This document shows, in pieces, positions 17,300 to 27,412 of a DNA stretch of 58,151 bases. The stretch's first letter is position 1, and every line of letters begins with the position of its first letter. Made by a program: the position numbers and the translations under genes. Origin of the DNA: Actinomadura sp. CNU-125 (GTDB lineage Bacteria > Actinomycetota > Actinomycetes > Streptosporangiales > Streptosporangiaceae). The notes under the pieces were generated by a model. That model was given only the letters and a program-made list of their open reading frames with translations. It was not told the origin of the DNA and made no database searches. The DNA is taken from NCBI RefSeq assembly GCF_001942465.1, contig NZ_MKJY01000255.1, positions 1 to 58,151 of the forward strand, written 5' to 3'.

Positions 17300-20273
17300 T
17301 TGAACCTCAGCCGAAGCAGACCCCGTTCCCCCGGCCGGCGCAGCCGGCCGCTGACCCTCGTCCTTGCCGCCGCGCTCGCGCGCCCCTGATCCAGGCCGCA
17401 CCGGCGGCGCCCGCGAGACCCTCCCGTTCCGCGACCCCGACCTTCCCGTGGCCGCCCGCGTCGACGACCTGCTCGGGCGGCTCACGCTCGACGAGAAGAT
17501 CGGGCTGCTGCACCAGTACCAGGCGCCGATCCCGCGCCTGGACATCGGCCGGTTCAAGACCGGCACCGAGGCCCTGCACGGGCTCGCCTGGACCACCGAC
17601 GTCCACGCGGACGGCGCCGTCCGCACCGCGAAGGCGACCGTGTTCCCGCAGTCGGTCGGCCTCGGCGCCACCTGGGACCCGGCGCTCATGAAGCAGGTCG
17701 GCGCGGTCGTCGGCGACGAGGCGCGCGGCTACAACAGCGAGAATCCCGACGTCTGGGGCCTGCAGTTGTGGGCGCCGGTCGTCAACCTGCTGCGCGACCC
17801 GCGCTGGGGCCGCAACGAGGAGGGCTACTCCGAGGACCCGCTGCTCACCGGCCTGCTCGCCACCGCCTACGGCCGGGGGATGCGCGGCGACGACCCGGAG
17901 CACCTCAAGACCGCGCCCGTCCTGAAGCACTACCTCGCGAACAACAACGAGTACAAGCGCACCGAGACCTCCTCCTCCCTGAGCCCGCGCAACAAGAAGG
18001 AGTACTACGAGGTCCCGTTCAAGATGCCGATCTCCAATGAGGCGGTCACCGGCATCATGACGGCGTACAACAAGGTCAACGGCCGTCCCGCGACGGTCAC
18101 GCCGGACGCCGCCGGGCTCGTCCGGTCGTGGACGGACGAGACGCTGTTCAACGTCACCGACGCGGGCGGCCCGAACAACCTCATCGGCTCGCAGAACTAC
18201 TTCTCCGACCTGCCCGCCGCCGACGCCGCCACCATCAAGGCGGGCGTCGACAGCTTCACGGTCGACGACACCAAGTCGTCCATCACGATCGGGGCCGTGA
18301 AAGAGGCCCTCGACCGGAAGCTCCTCACCGAGGCCGACATCGACGAGGCCGTCGGGCACATCCTGAACATCCGGATGCGGCTCGGCGAGTTCGACCCGGA
18401 CGGCGGCCCCTACGCCGGCATCACCATGAAGACGGTGAACAGCCCCGAGCACCGCGCGCTCGCCCGCAAGGCGGCCGTGGAGCAGATGGTGCTGCTCAAG
18501 AACGAGAAGAAGGCGCTGCCCGTCGCCTCCGGCGGCAAGGTCGCCGTCGTCGGCCCGCTCTCCGACACCCTCTACACCGACTGGTACTCCGGCGCCCTCC
18601 CGTACGAGGTCACCCCGCTCGACGGCGTCCGCGCCCGGGCCGGTGCGGAGAACGTCACCACCAGCGAGGGCGTCGACCGCATCGCGCTCAAGGACGTCCG
18701 GACGGGCGAGTACGTCGCGGGCGGTACCGGCGCGGACGGCGCCGTCCTCAAGACCGGCCCGACCACGCCGGACGCCACGACCCAGTTCGACGTCTTCGAC
18801 TGGGGCCAGGGGATCGTGACCCTGCGCAGCGTCGCGAACGGCAAGACCGTCGGCCGTCACAACTGGGGTTCGAACCTGTCGAACAGCCAGGCGCAGCCGA
18901 ACGGCTGGTTCGTCCAGGAGATGTTCGAGCTGGAGCAGCAGTCCGACGGCAATCACCTGCTGCGCTACGCGGGCTACGAGAACCCGGCCGACGCCTACGT
19001 CCGGGTGCTCGACGACGGCACCCTCGCCCTCGCCGCGAAGGCCGACGCGACGCCGTTCGCCAAGGACGTCGTCAGCAGCGGCACCGAGTCCGCCGTGGCC
19101 GCCGCGAAGCAGGCCGACACCGCCGTCGTCGTGGTCGGCAGCATGCCGTTCATCAACGGCCGCGAGGACCACGACCGCACCACGATGGACCTCGCCGAAG
19201 GCCAGCTCGAACTGATCAAGGCCGTCCGGAAGGCGAACCCGAACACCGTCGTCGTCGTGGAGAACAGCTACCCCACCACCCTCACCTGGGCGGAGGCGAA
19301 CGTCCCGGCGATCCTGTGGACGAGCCACGCCGGCGCCGAGACGGGCAACGCGCTCGCCGACGTCCTGTTCGGCGACGAGAACCCGTCGGGCAAGCTGCCG
19401 CAGACCTGGTACCGCTCGGCGGAACAGCTCCCGAGCATCCTCGACTATGACGTCATCGACTCCGACCGCACGTACCTGTACTTCGAGGGCGACCCCCTCT
19501 ACGAGTTCGGGTACGGCCTCTCCTACACCACGTTCGAGTACGGCGAGCCGAAGCTGAGCCGCCGCTCGATGAGCGCGGACGGCACCATCGAGGTCACCGT
19601 CCCGGTCACCAACACCGGGAAGCGCGCGGGCGAAGAGGTCGTCCAGCTGTACACCCACCAGCGGAAGTCCCGGGTGAAGCAGCCGGTCAAGGAGCTGCGC
19701 GACTTCGCCAAGGTCGCGCTCGAACCGGGCGGGACCGAGCGCGTGAAGCTGGAGATCAAGGCGTCCGACCTGGCGTTCTGGGACGTCACGCGGAACAAGT
19801 GGACGGTCGAGCGCGCCCACCACGACGTCCTGATCGGCTCGTCGTCCGGTGACATCCGGGAGCGCGCGAAGATCAACGTCCGGGGCGAGCGGATCCCCGC
19901 CCGCGACCTGTCCGAGCCGACCCGCGCCGCCGACTTCGACGACCACGACGGCATCGTCCTGGTCGACGAGACCAAGACCGACGGCGACGCCGTCGGCGGC
20001 GCCGCGAACGGCTGGATCGAGTTCGCGGGCGTGGACCTCGGCCGCAGCACCGGCGAGATCACCGCCCGCGTGGCGGGCACCGAGGCGGCCACGATCGACG
20101 TCCGCCTCGACGGCCCGGACGGTCCGCGCATCGGCACCCTCGCCGTCCCGTCCACCGGCGGGATCTACACCTACCGGGAGATCACCGCCGACCTGCGCCG
20201 CACCGGCGGCAGGCACGACGTCTACCTGGTGTTCGACGGCGAGACCCGCCTGAGCGACATCACCCTGAAGTAA
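17300..20273 (+). CDS. Secreted GH3 beta-glycosidase with internal beta-trefoil and C-terminal CBM6, signal region frame broken
   Basis: The best start is TTG 17300, preceded by AAGGAG, giving a basic then hydrophobic signal (RSRPLTLVLAAALA). The frame is lost near 17385 and the mature protein resumes as RETLPFRDPDLPVAARVDDLLGRLTLDEKIGLL. The GH3 (alpha/beta)8 domain holds the likely nucleophile Asp at 18159-18161 in NVTDAGG. An insert at about 18660-19050 resembles a beta-trefoil (GQGIVTLRSVANGKTVGRHN, then GTLALAAKAD). The second GH3 domain follows with GYGLSYTTF, a FnIII-like domain, and a CBM6-like module from about 19900 (GWIEFAGVDLG, then VYLVFDG). It probably cuts beta-glucan or xylan chains outside the cell. 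Beta-glucosidase or beta-xylosidase cannot be told apart here. Confidence 0.85.
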
Positions 20274-20280
20274 CCGGTAC

Positions 20281-20313
20281 CGAGCCCGCCCCGGCCGTTC
20301 CGGGGCGGGCTCG
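20281..20313. terminator. Strong bidirectional hairpin after GH3
   Basis: A perfect 14-bp stem (CGAGCCCGCCCCGG and its complement) around a 5-base loop CCGTT, seven bases after the GH3 stop and twelve before the stop of the convergent methyltransferase. There is no clear U-run, as is common in high-GC actinomycetes. Confidence 0.75.
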
Positions 20314-20324
20314 CCCGTGCGGCG

Positions 20325-20936
20325 TCACCCGGTGCGGCGGACGGCGATGACGTTGTCGAGCAGGGTGCCGGGCCGCCCGTCGGGACCCTTCGCCTCGCGC
20401 TCGTGGGTGCCGCACCGCTCGGTCGTCCACCCGGCAGGGTCGAGGGCCAGGTCGGCGAACGTCTCGTCGGCCGTGGGGAAGCGGTGGTCGTGGTGGTCCG
20501 ACCAGGGCGGGGCGGCGGCGTGCTCGACGATCAGCAGCAGCCCGCCGGGCGCGACGGCGGCGGCCGCCTTCCGCAGGATCGCGGCGCGGTCCCACTCCAG
20601 CGGCGACTGCAGGAACTGCGCCGACACCAGGTCGTAGGAGCCCTCCGGGAAGCCGTGGCTCAGGTCGTGCTGCCGGAACTCGGCGTCGACGCCCGCGTCG
20701 GACGCGTGCGCGGCCGCGCGGTCGAGGGCGACGGTGGAGACGTCGACGCCGGTCACCCGCCAGCCGCGGCGGGCGAGCCAGACGACGTCGGCGCCCTCGC
20801 CGCAGCCGAGGTCGAGCGCGGTGCCCGGGTCGAGCGGCTCGACGACGCTCACCATGACGGGGTTCGGGTTGCCGCTCCACACCCGGTCGCTGGAGCGGTA
20901 GCGCTCCTCCCAGAACTCCTCGGTCTCGTTGCCCAT
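20325..20936 (-). CDS. Class I SAM-dependent methyltransferase
   Basis: A 203-residue Rossmann methyltransferase. Motif I is ALDLGCGEGADVVWLA, followed by VTGVDVSTVALDRA for the ribose-binding acidic residue and a motif IV region with YDLVSAQFL. I chose ATG 20936 (MGNETEEFWEERYR) because GGAGGA lies just upstream; an in-frame extension to 21014 is possible but reads unlike the family. It resembles TehB-like and other small-molecule methyltransferases; the substrate is unknown. It stands alone, convergent to GH3. Confidence 0.82.
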   Translation of the reverse strand: MGNETEEFWEERYRSSDRVWSGNPNPVMVSVVEPLDPGTALDLGCGEGADVVWLARRGWRVTGVDVSTVALDRAAAHASDAGVDAEFRQHDLSHGFPEGSYDLVSAQFLQSPLEWDRAAILRKAAAAVAPGGLLLIVEHAAAPPWSDHHDHRFPTADETFADLALDPAGWTTERCGTHEREAKGPDGRPGTLLDNVIAVRRTG

Positions 20937-20990
20937 GGGTCCTCCTGTCCGTTGCCTTCCCGCATCTTGGGCGACGGACGCGCGGACGGG

Positions 20991-21016
20991 CAAAATCGTT
21001 TGCCGTCTCGGCAAAC
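20991..21016 (-). terminator. Intrinsic terminator of the deaminase gene
   Basis: On the minus strand, 11 bases past the deaminase stop, GTTTGCCG-AGA-CGGCAAAC forms an 8-bp stem (20998-21016), followed by GATTTTG. A stem with a short T-run is the standard rho-independent form. Confidence 0.6.
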
Positions 21017-21026
21017 GCGGGGGCGG

Positions 21027-21510
21027 TCAGCCGTAGGCGCGGGCGTGCAGGGCGCGGATCTCGGCCTCCAGCGCGGCGACCGGCCCCTCGACGCGCACGC
21101 CCGGCAGCCACCTCCCCGGCCGGGATCGGACGGACCGGCGCCGGGGGCAGCCCGCGCTCGGCGAGCCATCCGCCGAGCTGCGCGGACGACGCGACGTACA
21201 CGATCCGGCCGAGTCCCACCCAGCCGTGCGCCGCCGCGCACATCGGGCAGTGCTCGCCGGACGTGAAGACGGTCGCGGCGGCGCGCTCGTCCGGCGTCAT
21301 GTGCTCGGCGGCCCAGCGGGCCAGCTCGAACTCGGGGTGCCGGGTGCGGTCGCCGCCCGCGACCCGGTTGCGGTCCTCGGCCAGCACCTCGCCCGCCCCC
21401 GAGACCAGCACGGACCCGAACGGCTCGTCGCCGTCCGCGAGCGCCTCGGCGGCCAGCTCCACGCAGCGGCGCAGGTACGACAGTTCTTCCGGCGTCGGTT
21501 CGTAGCCCAT
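21027..21510 (-). CDS. Nucleoside/guanine deaminase-like zinc enzyme, frame broken near the end
   Basis: About 160 residues of the cytidine/deoxycytidylate deaminase family. Zinc-binding and catalytic residues are visible as HPEFE (His ligand and catalytic Glu) and EHCPMC (two Cys ligands); DGDEPFGSVLV is the usual substrate-pocket opening. After IPAGEV near 21107 the frame shifts; the expected tail, LPGVRVEGPVAALEAEIRAL, is in another frame and ends at 21027. The MTPDERAAATVFTSGEHCPMC context is closest to guanine deaminase-like proteins, but the substrate is not certain. Start ATG 21510. Confidence 0.8.
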
Positions 21511-21535
21511 ACCGATGATCTTACGCCCGCCCAGG

Positions 21536-22546
21536 TCAGGCGCTTTCGCGCAGCACCAGGTGCGGCTTCAGGACGACCACCGGCTCGGCGACCGTCTCGC
21601 CGCCGATCCGCGACACCAGCAGCCGCGCCATCTCCACGCCCATCTCCTCCAGCGACTGGTGGACGCTCGACAGCGGGGGGTCGGCGAGGGGGGCGGCGGC
21701 CGAGTCGTCGAAGCCGATCACCGCGACGTCGTCCGGGACGCGGCGGCCCTGCCGGTGCAGGACGCGCAGCGCGCCGAGCGCCATCGGGTCGTCGGCGGCG
21801 AACACCGCGTCCAGGTGCGGGTCCCGGGCGAGCAGCTCCTCGGCGGCGGTGATGCCGCTGGCCTCACCGAAGTCGCCGAACGCGACGCACTCGGGCAGCC
21901 CGGCGGCGGCGAGCGCGTCCCGGTAGCCGGTGAGCCGGTCGATGCCGGCGCCCATGTCCTGCGGCCCGGCGATCGTCGCGATCCGCCGCCGCCCGCCGCT
22001 GATCAGATGGCCGACCGCCTCCCGCGCGCCGCTGCGGTTGTCGACGTCCACGTAGCTGACCGGCGACACCCCCGGCGGGCAGCCGCCGAGCACCGTCGGG
22101 ACGCCCGCCGCCTCCAGCTTCGCGGGCAGCGGGTCCTCGGCGTGCAGCGACGTGAGCAGCACCCCGTCGACGTGCTGCGGGGTGAGGTAGTTCTCCAGCC
22201 GCGCGTACTCGGCGGGGGAGCGGGCCATGGCGAGCAGGAGCTGCAGGCCCGTGTCGGCGAGCCCGTTGCCGATCCCGCGGACGACGCCCGCGAAGTACGG
22301 CTCGCCGAACAGCCGCTGGTCGGACTCGGCGACCACCAGCGCCACCGTGTCGGTGCGCCGGGTGACGAGCGTGCGGGCCGCGCGGTTCGGCACGTACCCC
22401 AGCTCGTCGATCGCCTTCAGCACGGCCTCGCGGGCCTGTGCGCTGACCCGCGGCGACCCGTTGATCACCCGGGAGACCGTGCCGCGGCCCACCCCGGCCC
22501 GCGCAGCGACCTCCTCCAACGTGGGCCGCGTGCTCCTGCCCGTCAT
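21536..22546 (-). CDS. cebR: Cello-oligosaccharide repressor CebR (LacI family)
   Basis: A 336-residue LacI protein whose HTH, RPTLEEVAARAGVGRGTVSR followed by VINGSPRVS, and hinge (YVPNRAARTLVTRRTDTVALVV) are those of Streptomyces CebR. The sugar domain has YVDVDNRSGAREAVGHLISGG and PPLSSVHQSLEEMG. It sits 62 bp downstream of bglC on the same strand, at the end of the ceb operon. CebR binds TGGGAGCGCTCCCA and is released by cellobiose; that exact sequence is at 27413 (cebE) and 9083. GGAGGGGGC precedes ATG 22546. Confidence 0.9.
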   Translation of the reverse strand: MTGRSTRPTLEEVAARAGVGRGTVSRVINGSPRVSAQAREAVLKAIDELGYVPNRAARTLVTRRTDTVALVVAESDQRLFGEPYFAGVVRGIGNGLADTGLQLLLAMARSPAEYARLENYLTPQHVDGVLLTSLHAEDPLPAKLEAAGVPTVLGGCPPGVSPVSYVDVDNRSGAREAVGHLISGGRRRIATIAGPQDMGAGIDRLTGYRDALAAAGLPECVAFGDFGEASGITAAEELLARDPHLDAVFAADDPMALGALRVLHRQGRRVPDDVAVIGFDDSAAAPLADPPLSSVHQSLEEMGVEMARLLVSRIGGETVAEPVVVLKPHLVLRESA

Positions 22547-22608
22547 CCCGCCCCCTCCGTCGATCCTGCTCCGAAACGGTCGGAACCCGCCGTTCACACC
22601 CCGGAATC

Positions 22609-24030
22609 TCAGCCGGACGCGGGCCCGCCCCGCCGGATCACGTCCGCGTACCAGCGGGCGCTCGCCTTCGGGACGCGCCGCTGCGTGGCGTAGTCCACGT
22701 GCACCAGCCCGAAGCGCTTCGAATAGCCCCAGGCCCATTCGAAATTATCCAGCAGCGACCACGTGAAGTAGCCCCGCAGCGGGACGCCTTCGGCGATCGC
22801 GTCGTGGCACGCGCGCAGGTGCGCGTCGACGTAGGCGATCCGTCCGGTGTCCTGGATCGTGCCATCGCCGTCCAGGACCTCGTCGTAGCCCGCCCCGTTC
22901 TCGGTGATGTACAGCGGGACGGCCGGGTACTCGCGGTGCAGGCGGGTCAGCACCTCGAACAGGCCGCGCTCGTCGATCTCCCAGCCCATCCCCGTCACCG
23001 GACGGCCCGCCGGGACGAACCGGACGTGCTCGCTGCCGACCCACGGGGAGTGCGTGGAGAACGGCGACGACGCCGTCTGCGCGGCCTCGCCCGGCGTCCC
23101 CGCGACGGTGTGCCGCGTGTAGTAGTTGATGCCGAGCTGGTCGAGCGGCTGGTTGATGGTCCGCAGGTCCTCCGCGGACGGGTCGAACCCGTGCTCGGCC
23201 GTGTCGGCGAGGACGTCCTCGGGGTAGCGGCCGAGCAGCAGCGGGTCCAGGAACAGCCGGTTCTGCAGGCCGTCGATGCGGCGGGCCGCGTCCACGTCCG
23301 CCTCGTGGTCGGACGCGGGGGAGACCGCGTACAGGTTCACGGCCGCGCCGAACCGGTTGTCCGGGCGCCGCGCCCGCATCGCCTCCACCGCGAGCCCGTG
23401 CCCGAGGAGCATGTGGTGCGCGGCCAGCAGCGACGCGGACGGTTCGAGCCGTCCGGGCGCGTGCTCCCCGGACGCGTAGCCGAGGAACGCCCCGCACCAC
23501 GGCTCGTTCACCGTCATCCAGTTCCGGACCCGGTCGCCGAGCGCGCCGTGGACGTGCGCGGCGTAGTCGGCGAACCGGTGCGCGGTGTCCCGCTCGGGCC
23601 AGCCGCCCGCGTCCTCAAGCGGCTGCGGCAGGTCCCAGTGGTACAGCGTCGGCCACGGCTCGACGCCCGCCTCCAGCAGCGCGTCCACGAGCCGCCGGTA
23701 GAAGTCGAGGCCCTCCTCGTTGACGGCGCCCGCGCCGTCCGGCTGGATCCGGGGCCACGAGACCGAGAACCGGTACGCCGTCAGGCCGAGATCGGCCATC
23801 AGCGCGACGTCCTCGCGGAAGCGGTGGTAATGGTCCACGGCGACGTCGCCGGTGTCGCCGTTCAGGACCTTGCCGGGCGTCCGGCAGAACGTGTCCCAGA
23901 TGGACGGGCCGCGCCCGCCCTCGGCCGCGGCGCCCTCGATCTGGAAGGCGGCCGTGGCCGCGCCCCACCGGAACCCGGCCGGGAACAGCGCGGCCTCGGC
24001 CGCACCGGTGTCGTCCTGTAGCGAGGTCAC
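22609..24030 (-). CDS. bglC: GH1 beta-glucosidase BglC of the ceb operon
   Basis: A 473-residue cytoplasmic family 1 enzyme that splits imported cellobiose and longer cello-oligosaccharides. Acid/base Glu176 is in TVNEPW and nucleophile Glu377 in ITENGA; FRWGAATAAFQIEGA opens the barrel. It starts at GTG 24030, overlapping the cebG stop as GTGA, the same gene order as in Streptomyces (cebEFG-bglC). It is clearly related to the GH1 gene at 14778 but has a longer N-terminus. Confidence 0.92.
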   Translation of the reverse strand: MTSLQDDTGAAEAALFPAGFRWGAATAAFQIEGAAAEGGRGPSIWDTFCRTPGKVLNGDTGDVAVDHYHRFREDVALMADLGLTAYRFSVSWPRIQPDGAGAVNEEGLDFYRRLVDALLEAGVEPWPTLYHWDLPQPLEDAGGWPERDTAHRFADYAAHVHGALGDRVRNWMTVNEPWCGAFLGYASGEHAPGRLEPSASLLAAHHMLLGHGLAVEAMRARRPDNRFGAAVNLYAVSPASDHEADVDAARRIDGLQNRLFLDPLLLGRYPEDVLADTAEHGFDPSAEDLRTINQPLDQLGINYYTRHTVAGTPGEAAQTASSPFSTHSPWVGSEHVRFVPAGRPVTGMGWEIDERGLFEVLTRLHREYPAVPLYITENGAGYDEVLDGDGTIQDTGRIAYVDAHLRACHDAIAEGVPLRGYFTWSLLDNFEWAWGYSKRFGLVHVDYATQRRVPKASARWYADVIRRGGPASG

Positions 24031-24917
24031 GCTTTTACCGCACCTTCCATGATTCCGCCGATGATCTGGCGGCCGAACACGATGAACACGACGAGCAGCG
24101 GCAGCACCGCCACGGTCGTACCGGCGAACATGAGCGTGTAGTCGTCGAAGTAGGCGTTCGCCAGGTTGTTGATGGACAGCTGCACGGTGGGGTTGTCGGG
24201 GGCGAGCACCGCGAGCGGCCACATGAACTCGTTCCACGTCTGCATGAACGTGAGCAGGCCGAGGACGCCGGCCGCCGGGCGCAGCGCGGGCATCACGACG
24301 CGCCAGTAGATGCCGAACGTGGAGCAGCCGTCGACGCGCGCCGCCTCGATCAGCTCGTCCGGGATGGCCTGCGAGGCGTACTGCCGCATCATGAACACGC
24401 CGAACCCGGTCACCAGGAACGGGACGATCACCGCCTGCAGCTGGTTCTGCCAGCCCAGCTCCACCATGATCATGTAGAGCGGGATGATGCCCATCTGGAC
24501 CGGGATCATCATCGTCGCGATGATGGTCAGCAGCAGCCCGTTCTTGCCCTTGAAGCGCAGCTTGGCGAAGGCGAACCCGGCCAGCGACGCGAAGAACACG
24601 GTCGAGACCGTCACCACGGTGGAGGCGATCGCCGAGTTCAGCAGGCCCTGCGCGAAGTAGGCGTCGGGGTTGTCGAACAGGCGCCCCACGTTGTCGCCGC
24701 CCTCCCCGCCGGGCAGCAGCGGGGGCGGCACGGCGGAGACGACGTCGTTGGTCCGCGTCGCGACGACGATCATCCAGTAGATCGGGAACAGCGACATGGC
24801 GACCGCGACGATCAGCGCCACGTACGTGAGCGGGCTGGCCTCCCACAGGCCGCGCATCTTCCCGGTCGGGCGGGCGTGCTTGCCGGGCTGCCCGGGACCG
24901 GCGAGGAGCGTCGTCAT
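24027..24917 (-). CDS. cebG: Cello-oligosaccharide ABC importer permease CebG
   Basis: A 296-residue MalG-type permease with six helices. The EAA loop is LIEAARVDGCSTFGIYWRVVMPALRP and LTFMQTWNEFMWPL is the subunit signature. ATG 24917 overlaps the cebF stop (ATGA). The ATPase MsiK is not encoded here. Confidence 0.9.
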   Translation of the reverse strand: MTTLLAGPGQPGKHARPTGKMRGLWEASPLTYVALIVAVAMSLFPIYWMIVVATRTNDVVSAVPPPLLPGGEGGDNVGRLFDNPDAYFAQGLLNSAIASTVVTVSTVFFASLAGFAFAKLRFKGKNGLLLTIIATMMIPVQMGIIPLYMIMVELGWQNQLQAVIVPFLVTGFGVFMMRQYASQAIPDELIEAARVDGCSTFGIYWRVVMPALRPAAGVLGLLTFMQTWNEFMWPLAVLAPDNPTVQLSINNLANAYFDDYTLMFAGTTVAVLPLLVVFIVFGRQIIGGIMEGAVKA

Positions 24918-25900
24918 TTCGTGCCTCCCGTGCGTCGCACGATCAGGAAGTTGATCAGGGAGAACACGATGATCATCATGAACAGCGCCCAGGCGACCGC
25001 GGCGCCGTAGCCGTACCGGTCCGACCCGAAGGCGTTGTCGTACATGTACATCGTGATCGTCTGGAACTGGTGCAGCGCGCCGCCGTCCATGTTGTTCGGC
25101 GTGCGGACGCTGAACAGCACGGGCTCGGTGAACAGCTGCAGGCCGCCGATCGTCGAGATGATCACCGTGAAGATGACGGTCGGGCGCAGCATCGGCACCG
25201 TGATCTGCCAGAACTGCCGGGTCCGGGAGGCGCCGTCGATCGCGGCCGCCTCGTAGAGGTCGCGCGGGATCGACTGCATGGCGGCGAGGTAGATCAGCGC
25301 GTTGTAGCCGATCCAGCGCCAGTTCACCATCATGGCGATCGCGACCCAGGACCAGCCGCGGCTGGCGCTCCAGTCGATCGGGTCGATGCCGACCAGGCCG
25401 ATCGCCCAGTTGAACATGCCCCAGTCGGTGTCGAACATCTGGGTGAAGACGATCGAGACGGCGGCGGTCGAGGTGACCAGCGGCGCGACCATCCCGATCC
25501 GGAACAGCGTGGGCATCCGGATGCGCCGGTTCAGCGCGTTCGCGATGAACAGCGCGATGAGCAGCTGCGGGATCGTCGCCATCACGAAGATGCCGAGCGT
25601 GTTGACCGTCGCGTGCCAGAAGTCGGAGTCGGTCAGCAGGTACTCGTAGTTGTCCAGGCCGACCCAGTCGCGGGTGCCCGAGGCGAGCCCCCAGTCGTGC
25701 AGGGACACCCAGAGCGTGAAGAGGAGCGGGAACAGGCCGAAGATCAGGAAGACGATGTAGAAGGGCGAGATGAAGGCGTAGGGAGCGGCCTTCACGTCGA
25801 GTTTGGCCAGCCGGCCCCGCCAGGTGGAGCGTGGACGGCGGTCGGCGTCGCCCGGCGCGGGCCGGGGTCGTTTCCGGCCGGCGCGCAGATCGGTGGTCAT
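24914..25900 (-). CDS. cebF: Cello-oligosaccharide ABC importer permease CebF
   Basis: A 328-residue MalF-type permease with the EAA loop LYEAAAIDGASRTRQFWQITVPMLRP and AYAFISPFYIVFLIFGLFPLLF as the first helix. A strong AAAGGAGG lies six bases before ATG 25900. It is separated from cebE by 179 bp containing a stable hairpin. Confidence 0.9.
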   Translation of the reverse strand: MTTDLRAGRKRPRPAPGDADRRPRSTWRGRLAKLDVKAAPYAFISPFYIVFLIFGLFPLLFTLWVSLHDWGLASGTRDWVGLDNYEYLLTDSDFWHATVNTLGIFVMATIPQLLIALFIANALNRRIRMPTLFRIGMVAPLVTSTAAVSIVFTQMFDTDWGMFNWAIGLVGIDPIDWSASRGWSWVAIAMMVNWRWIGYNALIYLAAMQSIPRDLYEAAAIDGASRTRQFWQITVPMLRPTVIFTVIISTIGGLQLFTEPVLFSVRTPNNMDGGALHQFQTITMYMYDNAFGSDRYGYGAAVAWALFMMIIVFSLINFLIVRRTGGTK

Positions 25901-25961
25901 GCGCCTCCTTTCGGGGGCGGTCCGTCCGGTGTCCGGGACGGAAGTTTCGGGGCATGGAAGA

Positions 25962-26004
25962 GGCGGTGGCGCCGCACGGGGAGGTGAGGCACGGCGCCAC
26001 CGCC
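25962..26004 (-). promoter_or_regulatory. Stable intercistronic hairpin between cebE and cebF
   Basis: A perfect 13-bp inverted repeat, GGCGGTGGCGCCG at 25962-25974 and its complement at 25992-26004, with a 17-base loop. It sits in the only large gap of the ceb operon. By analogy with malE-malF type operons it would protect the cebE message and reduce read-through, giving more binding protein than permease (inference). Confidence 0.6.
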
Positions 26005-26079
26005 TGGCCGGTGTGGTGGGTCGTCTGATGGTCTGGTGGTCGTCCGGGGTGGGGCGTGCGGATCAGGACCGGGCCGGGA

Positions 26080-27377
26080 TCACCGGGCGGCCTTCTCCGC
26101 CTCCTCGACGGCCTTGCTCCACGCCTCGCCCGCGTCGACCTTGCCCTGGCCGACACTGATCAGGACGTTCTCGACGGCCTGGCGCACGTCCTCGTTCTTC
26201 GGGCCGAGGTAGACGGGCTGGGCCTTCGCCACCATCTCGCCGAAGATCTCACCGACCGGCGCGTTGTTGAAGTACTCGTCCTTGGCCTCGGCCACCGCCG
26301 GGTCCTTCGCGGCCTGCGGCGAGGACGGGAAGACGTTCGCGGCCTTGAACGCGCGACCTGGCCCTCCGGCGAGGTCAGGAACTTGGCCAGCTCCGCGGCC
26401 TCCTTGGCGTGGTCGGTCTGCTTCGGCACGGCCAGCCACGAGCCGCCCCAGTAGCCGCTGCCGCCCGGGACCGAGGCGACGTCCCACTTGCCCTTGCCGT
26501 AGTCGCCGGAGAACTCCTTGATGCCGCCGAGCATCCAGGACGGGCAGGGCACGGTCGCGAACGTGTCGCGCTTCAGCGCCGTCTGCCACGGCGGGGTGAA
26601 GATCGACATGTCCGCGGTGAGCTTGTTCTGCTCGAACTTCAGCGCGGTGTCGAACGAGCTCTTCACCGCCGGGTTCGAGTCGAAGACCAGCTTGTTCGAC
26701 TTGTCGAAGTAGCTGTAGCCGGGGCCCGCGCCGGCCTGCTGCAGGACGGTGACGCGCCAGACGGCCGTCGGGCCGTCCAGCCACTTGCTGTCCTTCATCT
26801 TCGACTGGAAGTCCTGCCCGACCTTCAGGTACTCGTCCCACGTCGGCCAGAGCTTGGAGACCTCGTCGCGCTCGGTCGGCAGCCCGGCCTTCTCGAACAG
26901 GTCGGTCCGGTAACACATGGCGAGCGCGCCGACGTCGGTGCCGAGACCGACGAGCTGCTTCCCGTCCGGGGTGACGCCCGCCTGCCACTTCCACGACACG
27001 AAGTTCTGCTCGAGCTCCTTGCCGCCGTGGTCGAAGAGGTTGACGAACTTGTCCGGCTGCTGCATGTACAGCGGCAGGATGCCCTCTTCCAGCATGACGA
27101 CGTCGCCCGCGCCGCTGCCGGTCGCCATCCACTGCTGGATGCGCGGCTTGAAGTCGTCCAGGCTGGACACCTTGCGCTGCTTGATCTTGACGTTCGGGTG
27201 CGACGCCTCGTACTGCTTGTACAGCTCTTCGTAGCCCGGCTCGCCGAAGACGTCGACGGTCAGCTCGACCGTGCCGTCGCCGCCGGAGTCGCCGTCGTCG
27301 CCACAGGCGACGGCGAGGCCGCCGACGAGCAACGCGGCCACCGCCGTGCTCAGTCCGCGCCGCATGCTGGCCCTCAT
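26080..27377 (-). CDS. cebE: Cello-oligosaccharide-binding lipoprotein CebE, frame broken near the C-terminus
   Basis: The signal peptide MRASMRRGLSTAVAALLVGG ends in the lipobox LAVAC with Cys25. The mature part contains ELTVDVFGEPGYEELYKQYE, GAGDVVMLEEGILPLY and GKWDVASVPGG, which resemble CebE of Streptomyces. At about 26356 (after SPEGQVA) one base is missing; the frame resumes as FKAANVFPSSPQAAKDPAVAEAK to the stop. ATG 27377 has GGAAGGGG upstream. The CebR operator lies 36 bp before the start, the normal position for repression of this operon. Confidence 0.9.
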
Positions 27378-27412
27378 CGCGGACCCCTTCCAGTTGTGAT
27401 GTACCTCGTGTG

